From NCBI GenBank assembly GCA_016217675.1, contig JACRHC010000051.1, forward strand, positions 19,277 through 83,276: a stretch of DNA of 64,000 nucleotides, in the 5' to 3' direction. Made by a program: the position numbers and the translations under genes. Shown here in pieces: positions 8,951 through 19,700 of this stretch. Under the pieces are notes generated by a model. That model did not search any database. It had not been told where the DNA came from and worked only from the letters and a program-made list of their open reading frames with translations. Source of the stretch: Nitrospirota bacterium (GTDB lineage Bacteria; Nitrospirota; Thermodesulfovibrionia; Thermodesulfovibrionales; UBA6898). Within the stretch, counting starts at the first letter, position 1, and every line of letters begins with the position of its first letter.

Positions 8951-10807
8951 CTATGGATAGGCCTCATTTGAGTGCATTCTGCCGTGGCAGGACAGTGTGC
9001 AGTTACCGGCAAACATTCCGGTCTGGGTAAAAAACGGAACCTTGCTACCGGGCTTCGGCGCCACGATTCTGGCGTCAAAATTTATCAGGTTCGTATGGTC
9101 TCCGGTGCCGGATGACGCCGGAGTTCCCTTGATGCTTACCCCATGAGCGTCGTGACAGGCCGAACAGGGTATCCCTTTTGCGAGATGGCCGCTGTGGCCG
9201 CCCCCTGTTGCTGTCGTTTTGGCAGCCTTCCGCTGAAAGCTCTGATCATTCAGTATGCTCGTCCGGTTATGACAGCGATAACAGAGCGCATAGTTCTCAT
9301 AGCTCTCCGGCGTATTGTCAGAGGTTTCATACCGCTCTCTCAAAATCGGAGCATAGGATGAACCATGCGGGCCCTTTGAACCGCCGGCATCATCGCTGTG
9401 GCAGTCGGTGCAATAGATCATGTTTGAGGCCCTAAGCGACGGCTCAAGGGGAGACGGGATGCTCGGTACATTGATGCTCCTCCCCATGCTCACCACCGGA
9501 TGGTAAGACGGATTGACAGAATCGAACTGCTGCCGTTTGTTCGTGTTGACCACAACCCTCGGTATGACCGGAAAATCCGTAGTATGATCACCATGACATT
9601 TGAAGCAAACCTCATATTCGTACGTGGCAGCGCGCACCACCATCCCGTTTCGGTCCATTCCGCTTACACCTTTGAGCATACCCGATGCGTAGGGAGCCGT
9701 CGCCCTGTCTCTTGTCGAAACATGAGGGTTATGACAATCAGCGCAGGTCACGTGCCTGATCATGTCCCGTGATGACCCCCTCCTGTTGTGAAGTGCTGCA
9801 TGCGGAATGCCCGGCTGCTCATGATGACCTGACGCCTTTCTGACCTGAGATCTTATATCCGCCATCTGATACAGCGCGGCAGAAGAAGACCTTGCCGGAC
9901 CAGAAGATCGCACGGCTTCGCCATGCAAGGGTGGGGGGGGAGGAGCAGGGACAGGGCTGTGGCAAGTTACACAGTACGTTGATGGGTCAGTGTAATTCAG
10001 AAGCCCTGAGACACCGGGGGCAAAATGTGGCGTGTGGCATATCTCACATCCCCATTCGCCAATACTGGTCCAGTTCGGCGCGTTCTTTCCGCCTGTCGGC
10101 AGCACAGGCGGGATACCGGGGACAACAGCAGCAGACGTGGCATGTCCGGACGAGCTCCAGCCATTGATCACGTGGCAGGTGATGCAGAGCGCAGAGGAGC
10201 GGTTATCCATAACAAGGAACTGGCCGTTGGTATTATCATGCGGGTCGTGACAGGTTGTACAATGCACCTCGTCGCCGTTGCCAAAGAGAAGATTGGCAGG
10301 TTGAGGAGAGGCAAGCTCAGCATTAGGAAGTGCACTGCTGTAGGAAAAGGAAACAGGATGATGACCGGAAAGGTCAATGCCAAAGTTCGAAAAACCGCTG
10401 ATACCCCCTCCCTGCATGGTAATTCCAACGGAAGGATTAAGGACCGTCCCGATCGCAAGTGTGCCATCATGGCATGTAAGACAGAGTCTTGTCGTCCCGG
10501 TAGGCTGACCGGGTGTATGCTTCATCGTACCCTGCGGTTGCAGTGTATACGTCTGGGCAGTAATGTCCCTGTTCCAAAGAGGAGTGTTCCGCTTGTTGGG
10601 GTCATGGTTATGGGGAGTATGACAGAAGACGCAGATACGGGTCTCGGTCGCTGCCTTTATCGTGCCGGGCCCGGAAACCGACAAGTTGTGCTTTGTCGAT
10701 AAAATGTTGGCAGCCGTCGCACGTTCCGGCAGGCCGACGGGCAGCAGAAGCAGACAGAGCGCCGTTATGGAGATAACCCTTATTGTTCTGAACCGTTTAG
10801 TTTGCAT
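8951..10807 (-). CDS. secreted 12-heme c-type cytochrome (doubled CXXCH type)
   Basis: 618 residues with a Sec signal peptide (MQTKRFRTIRVISITALCLL, ending ERATA-A). Eleven CXXCH motifs are visible (CVFCH, CLTCH, CTTCH, CITCH, CEICH, CVTCH, CADCH, CFKCH, CTDCH, CYRCH, CSACH) plus a final CTLSCH with three residues between the cysteines. Many are followed by TPH or DPH, the doubled-CXXCH signature. The likely distal histidines HNLSV and HHPVSF also fit. ATG 10807 is preferred over an in-frame GTG at 10813 because of its spacing to AGGGAA. It overlaps the end of the NHL gene by 11 bases, so translation is probably coupled. Probable periplasmic or surface electron carrier of the conduit. Confidence 0.9.
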   Translation of the reverse strand: MQTKRFRTIRVISITALCLLLLPVGLPERATAANILSTKHNLSVSGPGTIKAATETRICVFCHTPHNHDPNKRNTPLWNRDITAQTYTLQPQGTMKHTPGQPTGTTRLCLTCHDGTLAIGTVLNPSVGITMQGGGISGFSNFGIDLSGHHPVSFSYSSALPNAELASPQPANLLFGNGDEVHCTTCHDPHDNTNGQFLVMDNRSSALCITCHVINGWSSSGHATSAAVVPGIPPVLPTGGKNAPNWTSIGEWGCEICHTPHFAPGVSGLLNYTDPSTYCVTCHSPVPAPPPPPLHGEAVRSSGPARSSSAALYQMADIRSQVRKASGHHEQPGIPHAALHNRRGSSRDMIRHVTCADCHNPHVSTRDRATAPYASGMLKGVSGMDRNGMVVRAATYEYEVCFKCHGDHTTDFPVIPRVVVNTNKRQQFDSVNPSYHPVVSMGRSINVPSIPSPLEPSLRASNMIYCTDCHSDDAGGSKGPHGSSYAPILRERYETSDNTPESYENYALCYRCHNRTSILNDQSFQRKAAKTTATGGGHSGHLAKGIPCSACHDAHGVSIKGTPASSGTGDHTNLINFDARIVAPKPGSKVPFFTQTGMFAGNCTLSCHGRMHSNEAYP

Positions 10808-11873
10808 AGGCACCGTTCCCTGTTATAGAAAAGATCTGTATTCTCCGGTTATAGGTATCGCAGAGATAGAGTCTGTCGGCATCATCAATGAATATGCCTG
10901 AGGGCATATAGAATTCTCCAAATTCATTCCCCCTGCTGCCGACGGTCAGCAGAAACTCTCCTCTTTCGTTAAAAAGCTGTAGGGCATCGAACAGGGCATC
11001 AACCACATAGACCGTGCCATTGCGGTCTGCAGCTACCCCTTTCGGCATGGCAAGGTCACCCGACATATCTCCGTGATGCCCAAATGCAGTTCTGAATCTG
11101 CCCTGCTCATCAAAGATCTGAATTCTGAAGTTCATGGCATCCGTCACATACAGCAGGCCGGCTGGCGACCAGGCAATATGCGTGGGGAAATTGAACTGAC
11201 CGTTCGCATCGCCTCTCTCCCCAAAGGAAAAAAGAAAATTTCCTGACCGGTCAAAGGCATGGACCTGATGGTCAGCCGTATCAACAGCATACAGGACCCT
11301 GTTCTTTCTGTCGTAGGCAAGGCCGGTCGGTCTTTTGAGAGAGCCGGTTCCACTTGCAGAGATGGCTGCGAGAAATACGCCATCGCTGCCAAAGACAAGA
11401 ATTCTGCCGGCCACCGAATCGGATACATAGAGCCTCTGCTCGTCGTCAAACACAACACTGACCGGCGATTTCAGCTCACCCGAACCAGTTGACGCAATCC
11501 TCAGATATTTCCTTTCTGTCGGCAGATACCAGTGTACGCACCTGCAGCCGCTGTCTGCTACTGCAAGACGACCGTCCTGCCCGGCAGCAACCGCAACAGG
11601 CACGCCAAATGCATCAGAATTAACATCACCCGACAGACCGAAGATAACGTTCTTCACCACAGAGGATGCAGACCCTCCCCGTTCAAAACCGTTCATCGAA
11701 GAAACATATGCAATCCTGGACATGGCAGGCTGGTTTGGCCACTGCAATGCCGAGAGAGGTCTTTGCTCCCGCATGGTCCATTCAGACGCACAGCCCTCAA
11801 GCAACACCATAACCGTGAGAAGTGCAACGATACTTCCAATGCCATACGCTCGTCTCATTGTTGTCAGTCTCAT
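10797..11873 (-). CDS. NHL-repeat beta-propeller lipoprotein
   Basis: 358 residues. The signal peptide ends in the lipobox LLEGC (Cys28), so it is a lipoprotein. The rest is a six-bladed NHL propeller with repeating units such as GVPVAVAAGQDGRLAVADSG, SPVSVVFDDEQRLYVSDSV, RPTGLAYDRKNRVLYAVDTA, FPTHIAWSPAGLLYVTDAM, MPKGVAADRNGTVYVVDAL and MPSGIFIDDADRLYLCDTY. The start overlaps the stop of the barrel gene as ATGA (4 bases). NHL proteins next to extracellular cytochromes are known from Geobacter-type electron-transfer loci and may act as scaffolds; that role here is inferred. It is a paralogue of the gene at 14469. Confidence 0.9.
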   Translation of the reverse strand: MRLTTMRRAYGIGSIVALLTVMVLLEGCASEWTMREQRPLSALQWPNQPAMSRIAYVSSMNGFERGGSASSVVKNVIFGLSGDVNSDAFGVPVAVAAGQDGRLAVADSGCRCVHWYLPTERKYLRIASTGSGELKSPVSVVFDDEQRLYVSDSVAGRILVFGSDGVFLAAISASGTGSLKRPTGLAYDRKNRVLYAVDTADHQVHAFDRSGNFLFSFGERGDANGQFNFPTHIAWSPAGLLYVTDAMNFRIQIFDEQGRFRTAFGHHGDMSGDLAMPKGVAADRNGTVYVVDALFDALQLFNERGEFLLTVGSRGNEFGEFYMPSGIFIDDADRLYLCDTYNRRIQIFSITGNGAYAN

Positions 11874-13912
11874 AAAAGCTTTCGCCTGATGTTAAGAAAA
11901 ACATTCTGATGCGTTCTTCTGACTTTATCAGATGAGAGCCCCTGGCTTTCCAGCAATGAGTAACTTGCACCAAAATTTACGGCCAGTTTGCCCAACATCC
12001 ACTGCAGGGATGTGTTAACTGTCGCAACTGACATATCAAGAACACTCTTGGTCTGGGAATATGAACCGCCGGCAGAAATAAAAAGGTTCTGCATCGGAAA
12101 CCGCTTCTGGATCGATGCAGAGACCGTTCCAATACGTTCAGTATATCCGTTTACCACCTCAAAAGAGGTCCCGTGAGGATACCTCCTGCTCGAATAGAGC
12201 GCAGCGGCAAGAAGCCTTGTTGTTTCCGTAATGCTTCGGGAGTAACTACCCTCGATCCTGTAGCCCTGATAGGGGCTCAGGGTCGAATCAAAGCGGATAT
12301 ACTCTCCCATAAGCCGGTAGGGGTCCTTCTGGAAGATTACGCCGACTGTGTCAGCCGTGGCATCATAGGGTATGCCGCTCATATCCCCGGATATCAGTTT
12401 CTGTTTTGTCACCTGACGGCTGTAATAAGGGCTCAGCATATTGTCGAAGAGATTGAAATTCACGTTTGCCCCGTATGAGTCTTTTTGAGACTTAAAATCC
12501 CCGAAGTCCAGAGAAAAAGAGATGATGAAGTCATAGGTTTCAGGCACCACAAAAGGGGCCGGCAGATTGATGACATTAATCTGCACCGTACTGCCCAGAG
12601 GCATTACCGTATAGTCCACACCTTCATTCAGCCGGATAACTTCAAACGGAGGAAGGGGAGATTTCAGATATACCGATATGGATGATTGCTCGATATTCTG
12701 TGAATTGAGTGTAAAAGAACCGGGAACACCCAATCGATAGGTCTCACTGGCAATGCCGGTCTGGCCTGTCTGGTCGATAATCGTGGAACTCAGATTTATG
12801 CCTGCCGTGACCCTGCCCCAGGGGATCTTTTTGGTGTAGTTGCTCAGGAGGGAGTGGGTCGCGGTAAGTACCCCACCGGTGGAAGACGCCAAATCGTCGA
12901 GCCTGAACTGATAGAGCGTATCGAGGCTCTGGAAGAGCCGATGGCCGATTAAAAGGTCAAACCTGTTCTCCCTGGTAGACATATCCCTGTCGAAGATGTC
13001 ACCGCCCTCACCAAGCCGTCGATTATTTTTTTGATACTTGTAGCTGAGCTCAGTGCGAAAGCCCAGGGGAAGGGCAGCATTCAGACGCTCATGCAAGGAA
13101 AACTGGTCCATCACTACCGGGGTATTGCCCGAATCCGCCTGATCATAGTTAGCACCCGAGAGCATTGAATTGAGAGATATGCCATTTTTTTTGAGCAGGG
13201 CGTTAATGCCGTATTCATCTTTGGTCCCGCTCACCCCGGAAGATGAAGAAAACGTTGAGTGGTCATACCAGGAATTAAGGGTAATGTGCGAAATAAAATT
13301 GAATTCCTTGAAGTCCTGATAATAGACCGCTGTCGCATTATACGCAGTTGTTGTTGACGACCATAAATCAGTTTCATCAGAATTCCGGATAACCTGAGCC
13401 TGCACAAAATAAGGCCTTGCCTCATACCTGAACCGGCCGCCCGTGCTGTATTCAACCGTCGTTCCCAGGGTCGAGAACTGCTGCCGGGAGAGCGGCTCCA
13501 TCCTCCTCGTAAACAGATAGAGACTGTAAGGGTGTTCGGGAAGCAGAGCAGTGCTGAGATCATATTCCATGGACGAGGCATGGCTGCTCTTTTGGTCAAA
13601 GGTGGTCTCATAATCTTCCTGTTTCAGGCCTGCTGCAAGCATTACATGAAACTGGATAAACCGCGGGTGGTAGATAAATCCATCGGTATAAAGAGAAAGC
13701 CGCTCCCTGATAAACAGGTCCGCTGTCTTCGTTTCCCTCTCTGCAGACCTGTTGGTGTCGCTCTCGTAATGGCTGTTAATATCAAGATCACCGCCGATGC
13801 TGAACAGTCTCGGCAGGAAGTCCTGCGAATCGGCCACGCAGACAGCAGGCGCAACGAGGAGCGCAGTCAGAATGAGCACGTACCATTTCGATAGGCAGTT
13901 CGTGCGTGACAT
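11870..13912 (-). CDS. large outer-membrane beta-barrel protein (putative porin of the conduit)
   Basis: 680 residues from MSRTNCLSKWYVLILTALLV, with a signal peptide cleaved near VCVA-D. The mature protein is a long series of amphipathic strands with alternating aromatic and polar residues (for example FIYHPRFIQFHVMLAAGL, YSLYLFTRRMEPL, FRTELSYKYQKNNRRL, LFISAGGSYSQTKSV), typical of a big barrel. No TonB box or plug motif is seen. It ends LNIRRKLL rather than with the usual terminal aromatic. It starts 1 base after the stop of the 5-heme lipoprotein and overlaps the NHL gene, so all are one operon. Size and context resemble the porin of porin-cytochrome complexes, but I recognise no named family. 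Confidence 0.75.
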   Translation of the reverse strand: MSRTNCLSKWYVLILTALLVAPAVCVADSQDFLPRLFSIGGDLDINSHYESDTNRSAERETKTADLFIRERLSLYTDGFIYHPRFIQFHVMLAAGLKQEDYETTFDQKSSHASSMEYDLSTALLPEHPYSLYLFTRRMEPLSRQQFSTLGTTVEYSTGGRFRYEARPYFVQAQVIRNSDETDLWSSTTTAYNATAVYYQDFKEFNFISHITLNSWYDHSTFSSSSGVSGTKDEYGINALLKKNGISLNSMLSGANYDQADSGNTPVVMDQFSLHERLNAALPLGFRTELSYKYQKNNRRLGEGGDIFDRDMSTRENRFDLLIGHRLFQSLDTLYQFRLDDLASSTGGVLTATHSLLSNYTKKIPWGRVTAGINLSSTIIDQTGQTGIASETYRLGVPGSFTLNSQNIEQSSISVYLKSPLPPFEVIRLNEGVDYTVMPLGSTVQINVINLPAPFVVPETYDFIISFSLDFGDFKSQKDSYGANVNFNLFDNMLSPYYSRQVTKQKLISGDMSGIPYDATADTVGVIFQKDPYRLMGEYIRFDSTLSPYQGYRIEGSYSRSITETTRLLAAALYSSRRYPHGTSFEVVNGYTERIGTVSASIQKRFPMQNLFISAGGSYSQTKSVLDMSVATVNTSLQWMLGKLAVNFGASYSLLESQGLSSDKVRRTHQNVFLNIRRKLL

Positions 13913-13913
13913 G

Positions 13914-14441
13914 TTATTTGATGAGATATGGATTATCTGATTGATGCGGATCGTGACAATCCGTGCAGGGCATATCCAACCCCTTATGAGCACCCTTTTC
14001 TCTGACCGACTTCTGCTCATGGCAGGTGAAACAGACTTCTTCGAGACTCCCTACAAGAAGTTTGGGGTAGCGGGAATTGTGCGGCTGATGACAGCCCCCG
14101 CATCCGCTTGCAGCAATTGCGGCATGGACGACTTTTTTGTTGAGCTTCATATCATGGCACCTGTAACAGAGCTGATCGCCGGAAGCAATGAGCGCATTGG
14201 TTTGGGGAATATGACAACCGTCACAAGCCTTTGCTGCGTAGGGCGCATGAGGTTTATACCGTACAGACTGCTTTTTAGCGGCCAGGCCGGCTTCCAACCC
14301 CGCGCTCTGCACCTGTCCTGTTTCCAGGTTCGGTACGCCGTCGAAGAAAAGGCTCAGTACTTTGTAATTTGACTTCACCTCGCAACCGGAAAGCATCACG
14401 CTCAACAAGCCGGTCATAACGAGGGGGAAAAAACGTTTCAA
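13914..14441 (-). CDS. 5-heme c-type cytochrome lipoprotein
   Basis: 175 residues. Signal peptide with lipobox LSGC (Cys20). Five heme-binding motifs: CDGCH, CYRCH, CGGCH, CFTCH, CTDCH, several in the doubled form CGGCHQPH and CTDCHDPH. Being a lipoprotein directly upstream of, and nearly touching, the barrel gene, it is the best candidate for the periplasm-facing cytochrome that would dock in the porin. It lies 27 bases downstream of the NHL lipoprotein gene at 14469. Length fits small doubled-CXXCH proteins. Confidence 0.9.
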   Translation of the reverse strand: MKRFFPLVMTGLLSVMLSGCEVKSNYKVLSLFFDGVPNLETGQVQSAGLEAGLAAKKQSVRYKPHAPYAAKACDGCHIPQTNALIASGDQLCYRCHDMKLNKKVVHAAIAASGCGGCHQPHNSRYPKLLVGSLEEVCFTCHEQKSVREKGAHKGLDMPCTDCHDPHQSDNPYLIK

Positions 14442-14468
14442 GCAGCGTACTCCGGAAAGAATTGGGGA

Positions 14469-15668
14469 CTATGGTCTCTTTTTCTCATCGGCATCAGTGC
14501 CATCTCCCTTTTCAGCAGCCGGCAGGCCCTGAATTCTTTCCTGCTCGAGGCTTCTTTTCTCCTGTATCTTCTTCAGCAGCTCTTCATCTGACGGATATTG
14601 TTTGTCTCTTTCACGCCCGTAGGCAAAAACATTCACCATTCTCTTGCCGACCTGGCTAGTCACAAAGATCAGGTATTGCATTTCGAAATTCGGATCAGCA
14701 TATTTCCGGAAATACTGCAGATTGTCATAGGATATGGCCACTTTTGCCGGCAGCAGGAGATTGCCGGCTTCCTGGCCAGCCTCTCCAAAAAACATAAGAA
14801 ATCTACCCTGATTACTGAAAATCTGGACATTATTGAAAGCCGCATCAACCGCATAGAGACGGCCGGCGCGATCAACGGCAATGCCCTTGGGACGTGCGAA
14901 ATGGCCCAGGTTGTTGCCGAGCTTGCCAATCGTTGAGATGAAGCGCCCTTCTCGGTTGAACTTGACAATCTGAAATCTGCCGACATCGCTCACATAAAGG
15001 TTGCCTGTCTGGTCAAAGGCTATGTTGGTAGGCCTGACGAGCCGCTCAGCGACCTCCCCCTTATCACCTATTGTCCTGATAATTTCTCCGGACTTTTTAT
15101 CAAAAACCGTAATCGCGCCGTTCATGTTGTCAACTGCATAAAGTCTGTCTTCAAAGGGTTCGGCATCCACAGGTTTCCATTTCCCCGGTGCTCCGTAAGC
15201 ACTTTTATATTCGTCATTCCGGTCAAAGACAACGATCTGACCCCTGACGGGGTCTGTCACATACTTGGTGCCGTCAGCTTCAATACTGATGTTCAGCGGT
15301 TGTACGAGTTTGCCGGCGCCATTAGTTCCCTTAAGGGGCTCGTAGGTTTTTGCCTTCAGGTCTATCACAATTACCGTATCATTTGAATCGCAGACGTAGA
15401 TTTTTCCGTCATATATTGCAACACCATAGGGCTTGTCCAAAACACGTGCAGTCCTTTCCCCCACCACAAACTTCTGAAAAGCAGTCTCTTCGGCAATATC
15501 CTTCGACCCCGTAAAAGAGGTGAGATATTGCACCCTTGCCAGGCCCGGCGGCGGCGGAAAAAAGACGATCTCTTCAGCTTTCCTGGCCGGCACTGCACAG
15601 CCGGCAATGATAAACAGACATGCAACCATCGAGACAACGCCAAGGCTTTTCAGCATATTGTTCTCCAT
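14469..15668 (-). CDS. NHL-repeat beta-propeller lipoprotein
   Basis: 399 residues. Lipobox IIAGC near residue 24, then a conserved FFPPPPGLARVQYLTSF segment typical of NHL proteins in cytochrome loci, then six NHL blades (for example KPYGVAIYDGKIYVCDSN, RPTNIAFDQTGNLYVSDVG, RPKGIAVDRAGRLYAVDA). The C-terminal ~55 residues are charged and low-complexity (EELLKKIQEKRSLEQERIQ). First gene of the five-gene run down to 8951, since a terminator at 15791-15825 separates it from the cytochrome upstream. Aligns in layout with the gene at 10797; one may be periplasmic and the other exposed, which cannot be told from sequence. Confidence 0.9.
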   Translation of the reverse strand: MENNMLKSLGVVSMVACLFIIAGCAVPARKAEEIVFFPPPPGLARVQYLTSFTGSKDIAEETAFQKFVVGERTARVLDKPYGVAIYDGKIYVCDSNDTVIVIDLKAKTYEPLKGTNGAGKLVQPLNISIEADGTKYVTDPVRGQIVVFDRNDEYKSAYGAPGKWKPVDAEPFEDRLYAVDNMNGAITVFDKKSGEIIRTIGDKGEVAERLVRPTNIAFDQTGNLYVSDVGRFQIVKFNREGRFISTIGKLGNNLGHFARPKGIAVDRAGRLYAVDAAFNNVQIFSNQGRFLMFFGEAGQEAGNLLLPAKVAISYDNLQYFRKYADPNFEMQYLIFVTSQVGKRMVNVFAYGRERDKQYPSDEELLKKIQEKRSLEQERIQGLPAAEKGDGTDADEKKRP

Positions 15669-15790
15669 CTTACCGCTCTCTCCTGTTCTTCAACAATGCA
15701 TTGGATTGTTGAGTATACCATGTTGATGCCCTGAGGCTCCTGCGCCCCCGCTGTCGTAAGGGCAGGTTGTTGACAGAGAGCTCTTCTCTC

Positions 15791-15825
15791 AAAAAAAGGG
15801 GAGGGTGGTTTTATCCGCCCTCCCC
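15791..15825 (-). terminator. rho-independent terminator after the 4-heme cytochrome gene
   Basis: On the minus strand a GGGGAGGG/CCCTCCCC stem, extended by two more pairs across a wobble, with a short loop, is followed at once by seven T. It sits 30 bases beyond the stop of the cytochrome at 15855 and before the NHL gene, so it divides the block into two transcription units. Confidence 0.85.
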
Positions 15826-15854
15826 CGTATTACAATATTCGGTCTGACGCCGCT

Positions 15855-16652
15855 TTATGGTGCGGTATACGTACCTTTATCGTGGCAAGTCAAACAGAGT
15901 TCGCTGTTCTGGTCACTCCTCCAGAGAAGGGCCTCTCCCGTGTTGCCTTTATTGTGGACTGAATGACAAGTTCCGCACTCCATCTTGCCGCCGTAGAGAT
16001 GGTCATTGACCGTCTCCCCGACATTCAGCATTGCAACAGCAGGATTTCTGATCTCGGTATCGCCGGTCCTTACATCACTAAAATTAAAACCGATGGGGTG
16101 GTGGTTCCCGAGGTACTTATCCTGTCCTATTACATATGCCGAGGTGATCATGGAAGATCCGGTTGACATTGACCCTGGCCTTTGAGCTACATTGCCATAT
16201 GAATTGACCGCTACGCTTCCATCATGGCAACTGAGACAGAGGAGGGACGTGCTGCCCGGCACCATGCCATACAGTATTGCCTGTGAAGCCTTGGAACCGG
16301 ACTGAGGCGCACCCGGACCATTTTCATACATCTGATACGCCAGGTCAGCCTGAAGCGAATGGTTCCAGAGAGGCAGATAGTCAAAATCAGCAGGAGCCTG
16401 CGGCCCTGCGCCACCGGTGGCGGTTGAGAGTCTATACGTATTGTGCGGCGCATGACAGAAGATACAGATCCTGTTAAGAGAATCTGCCGGGCTTGCCGTA
16501 TAGTTCATACCATTGTGAGAAGTGCCGAGATCATGGACGGTGCCGTTAATACCAATGCCCGGTGCGTATGAACCTGTATAGGGCATTGCACCTGATACAA
16601 TTACCAACCCCATTGCAAGAGTGAGCAATAATATAATCAGTTTCTTGTTCAT
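15855..16652 (-). CDS. secreted 4-heme c-type cytochrome
   Basis: 265 residues from MNKKLIILLLTLAMGLVIV, with a GGAGGA ribosome binding site; the signal peptide ends near VSGA-M. Four motifs: CIFCH(APH), CLSCH, CGTCH and CLTCH. Segments LPLWNHSLQ and GNHHPIGFNF repeat features of the 12-heme protein at 8951 (TPLWNRD, GHHPVSFSY), so the two share a domain and this looks like its shorter relative. Predicted periplasmic or extracellular electron carrier. It follows the PKD cytochrome by 83 bases, with a hairpin between them, and ends at a strong terminator. Confidence 0.9.
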   Translation of the reverse strand: MNKKLIILLLTLAMGLVIVSGAMPYTGSYAPGIGINGTVHDLGTSHNGMNYTASPADSLNRICIFCHAPHNTYRLSTATGGAGPQAPADFDYLPLWNHSLQADLAYQMYENGPGAPQSGSKASQAILYGMVPGSTSLLCLSCHDGSVAVNSYGNVAQRPGSMSTGSSMITSAYVIGQDKYLGNHHPIGFNFSDVRTGDTEIRNPAVAMLNVGETVNDHLYGGKMECGTCHSVHNKGNTGEALLWRSDQNSELCLTCHDKGTYTAP

Positions 16653-16694
16653 AATGTTCCTCCGTATCGTTAATTTATTTTTCATCATGTTATC

Positions 16695-16726
16695 GGGAAA
16701 GCTGCTTCAGGTAAAGCAGCCTTCCC
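16695..16726 (-). terminator. hairpin between the PKD cytochrome and 4-heme cytochrome genes
   Basis: GGGAA-A-GCTGCTT pairs with AAGCAGC-C-TTCCC (12 pairs, one internal A/C mismatch) just after the stop of the 16736 gene. No T-run follows, so it may be an attenuator or an mRNA-stabilising processing hairpin that sets the ratio of the two cytochromes. Confidence 0.5.
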
Positions 16727-16735
16727 GTATTAAGG

Positions 16736-19700
16736 TTATGGTGTTGATGCCTTGATGACAATGGTGGTCTTATTCGGGCCGATCGTCTTAAACGTTGTCG
16801 GGAATGTATACGAGGATTTCGTCACCTCGATAGTATAATTGCCCGGCCTAAGGGTTTTACCCGATGTAAACGTACCCGTTGGCGATGTGATCAGCGTCTT
16901 GACGATAGACGAATCGAGCTTCAGCTGAACAAGGGCATTAGACAGCGTTGCAGTCCCAAGTCTGTTCTTCACTGTCCCGCCAATAATGAAATACTTCGGG
17001 GAGACTTGATTACTGGTGACCGTTGCGGTCCTCAGGTCTCTGTCGTTTGCTCTCAGCAGCGGAGTAAACGCACCGGTCCTGGAGTAAGTATGCGTAAAGG
17101 TTGCACCTGCTGCACCTACTGACTTCGAGGTACCATCACCCCAGTCCATAACAATCGTAAGAGGCGCATTACCACCCGATGAAGCATCAGTGCAGCTGAT
17201 AGTCCAGGTTTTCGCATCCCATGTGCACGCGCCTCCGGCAATTGCCGCAGTCAGCGGGGTTGGCGGCAAGGTGAGAGATACGCTTCTGGTCACAGAACCT
17301 ACTATGCCTCCTGATGAAGTCAAGCTCACGACCAGCGTGATAGACTTTGTGCCGGCGGTAGCATAGGTATGAGAGGCTGAAGCGCCTGTTCCATTGGCAG
17401 AGCCGTCACCCCAGGTCCAATCGTATGTAAGGGGCGGGCAGACACCGTTGCAGTTCACCGAGGCGGTCACATCCGCAGTAAGTCCGGTGGGGACAATGGT
17501 GAAGGTAGCAGGATATGACACACCCGCTGAGGCATGCATGCCTTTGGCAACATCTGCAAGCTGTGCCTTGGTAAAGTAGGGGATATCCGGCTGTTCGGGA
17601 CCGTCGCCGCCATGGCACTGTCCGCATGCTGCATTAAGGTCAACATACGCAAGGTTTGCTGCACCAGCGAGATTTGCCGTGCTTGTGCCGGCTGTGGAGT
17701 AGGCTTCGTCTGTGTTTATCCTCCACAGATGCATGCGAGAACCGGCTGAAGTCAGTTTCGGCATATGGCAGACTTCACAGGGGCTGACATACTTGCTCGT
17801 ATCAAACGGAGTATTGGCAGTCTTAAGATGGTTAATCAACGAGATTGCAATCTGAGGTGCGCCTGATGCCGATGTTCCAGCAGGGTTCGTATGGCAGGTG
17901 TGGCACTCGCGCCTGAATGGCTCTGCATGCTGCTCAGTGCTGTCCAATGACCAATGGACATCATGGCAGGTCGTGCAGTTGCCCTGGTCAGTGCGATTGG
18001 CAGTGGCAGAATCGATGTTGGAACCCTCCCGCTGCCAAACGCCTGCTGCTCCGCTCGTTGCGGAACCATCACCCGGGTTTGTGCAGTCTGTGTTTGTGAG
18101 TGAATCGAGGAAATGGATCAAGCCCACTTCTCCTGACTGATACACTGTGGTTAAATAACTGCTGCCGTTGGCAGAAGTTCTGCAGTTGAATCCGATAAAA
18201 GTGGATCCGTAGTTCGTCTTGGTAGTAAGAGATAGCGGCACGCTGTCCCCGGTATATTTTGCATGAGGACTATTGAGGAACTGGTTACTAAGCGGCGCCA
18301 GGCCCTTGCTCGTCTTGGTGAACTCGCCTGCGGCAACAGGGATCACCTCAGCCGGCTTGTTCGTAAGCGGGCTGGTTGGCGTGCCGTGGCAATAGAAGCA
18401 GAGCTGGGTTGCAGCAGAACCTAATGCAAGGTTCTGGTGTCCAGAAGCGTACTTGGCAGTGCCTGCCGGAGCTGGTGTTGTTCCGGTGCTGACCTGGATC
18501 AGATCAGCCTGTCCGGGTCTTGCGGTTCCGTGGCAGACATTACACTGAACACCCTTAATCTTCCAGGCAGAGTTTGCCTCGGTGAAGTTTGTTGTCCAGG
18601 GCTTGGTGGGATCGTCACCGGCAGATTTGTGGCCGGTATGAATATAAGCCGGTTTGTTCCTCTCCATATAAGACCTTGACTGGTCAGAATGGCATTTCGT
18701 ACAAACCGCTCCTGTGCTGCTATGGAATTTGCCGCCGCCGAGAGCAACCGACGTGGTGGTGTCAAACTTTCTGTAGTCTGTATTGCCAAGGGTGGTGCTG
18801 ACGCCGCTCACAAGGGATGTGGCGCCAATAGGAAGCCAGTTGTCCCAGCTGAAGCCCTGGGACAGACAGTCTCCCTGGGTAGTATATGCGCCTGGGTTGA
18901 CAGCAGCTGCAGCAGCATACGTGGTGCCATCTGCCTTGGTGATCGTGGCATTGGCAAAACCATTTACGCCATAGGCATAGATACACTGGCCACTGGCATA
19001 AGACCAGCCCAAACCCTCCTCATAAGCTGCCGGTGTCTGGCAGCCGATTGATGCAGATGCAGGAGTGGGATTGTTGCTGGCGCAGTCCGGCCAGTCAGTA
19101 GTATTACGTGCACATCTGCCGACGGTGACAGAGCCAGTGCAGGTGGTGTCATCAGTACATGCCTCGCCGATCTTCGTACCTTCGTTGCAATACTTGGGCA
19201 GATTATTAATGGACGGGCAGGTTAGCGCATCAAACGTGCCTGCCGTGGTCATCCTGACAGGCGCATAGCAGAAGCCCAGAGCATCCGCTGCAACCACTCC
19301 CTTGGTCGTAGCGGGTTTGTTTGCAACAACCGGGACGGTTCCATCGGCCTTTCTGTTTCTGTACTGCCAGCCATAGGCCACGCATGTGCCGGTGGTTGTT
19401 AAAGTAGTTCCGCCCCTGGATATGCACATAGCAAGAGTGCGGTCCAGATCTACCAGTGATATTGCAACCGACGGATTGGCAGCGTTAATACAGGTGTTGG
19501 ATGTAGCCCACGTATGCTTGTACCCGTCGTTGCCTACTCCGCCTGCGGTTGTACACTGTGCCGAGGTTGTCATACCGGTCAGGCCGGTCGTGTACGCCAC
19601 GCAGTCGCGGGCGTTCGTGATCGAGGTATCGACAAGCATATCGCCGTTTGCTGCTACGCCGACGATACACATGCCGTCATTGGGGTTTTCGTAAACTCCT

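Noticed and set aside
8206..9030. 274-codon plus-strand open frame
   Set aside because: It lies antisense to the ExeA-like gene and has no coherent domain, start site or codon pattern; a shadow.
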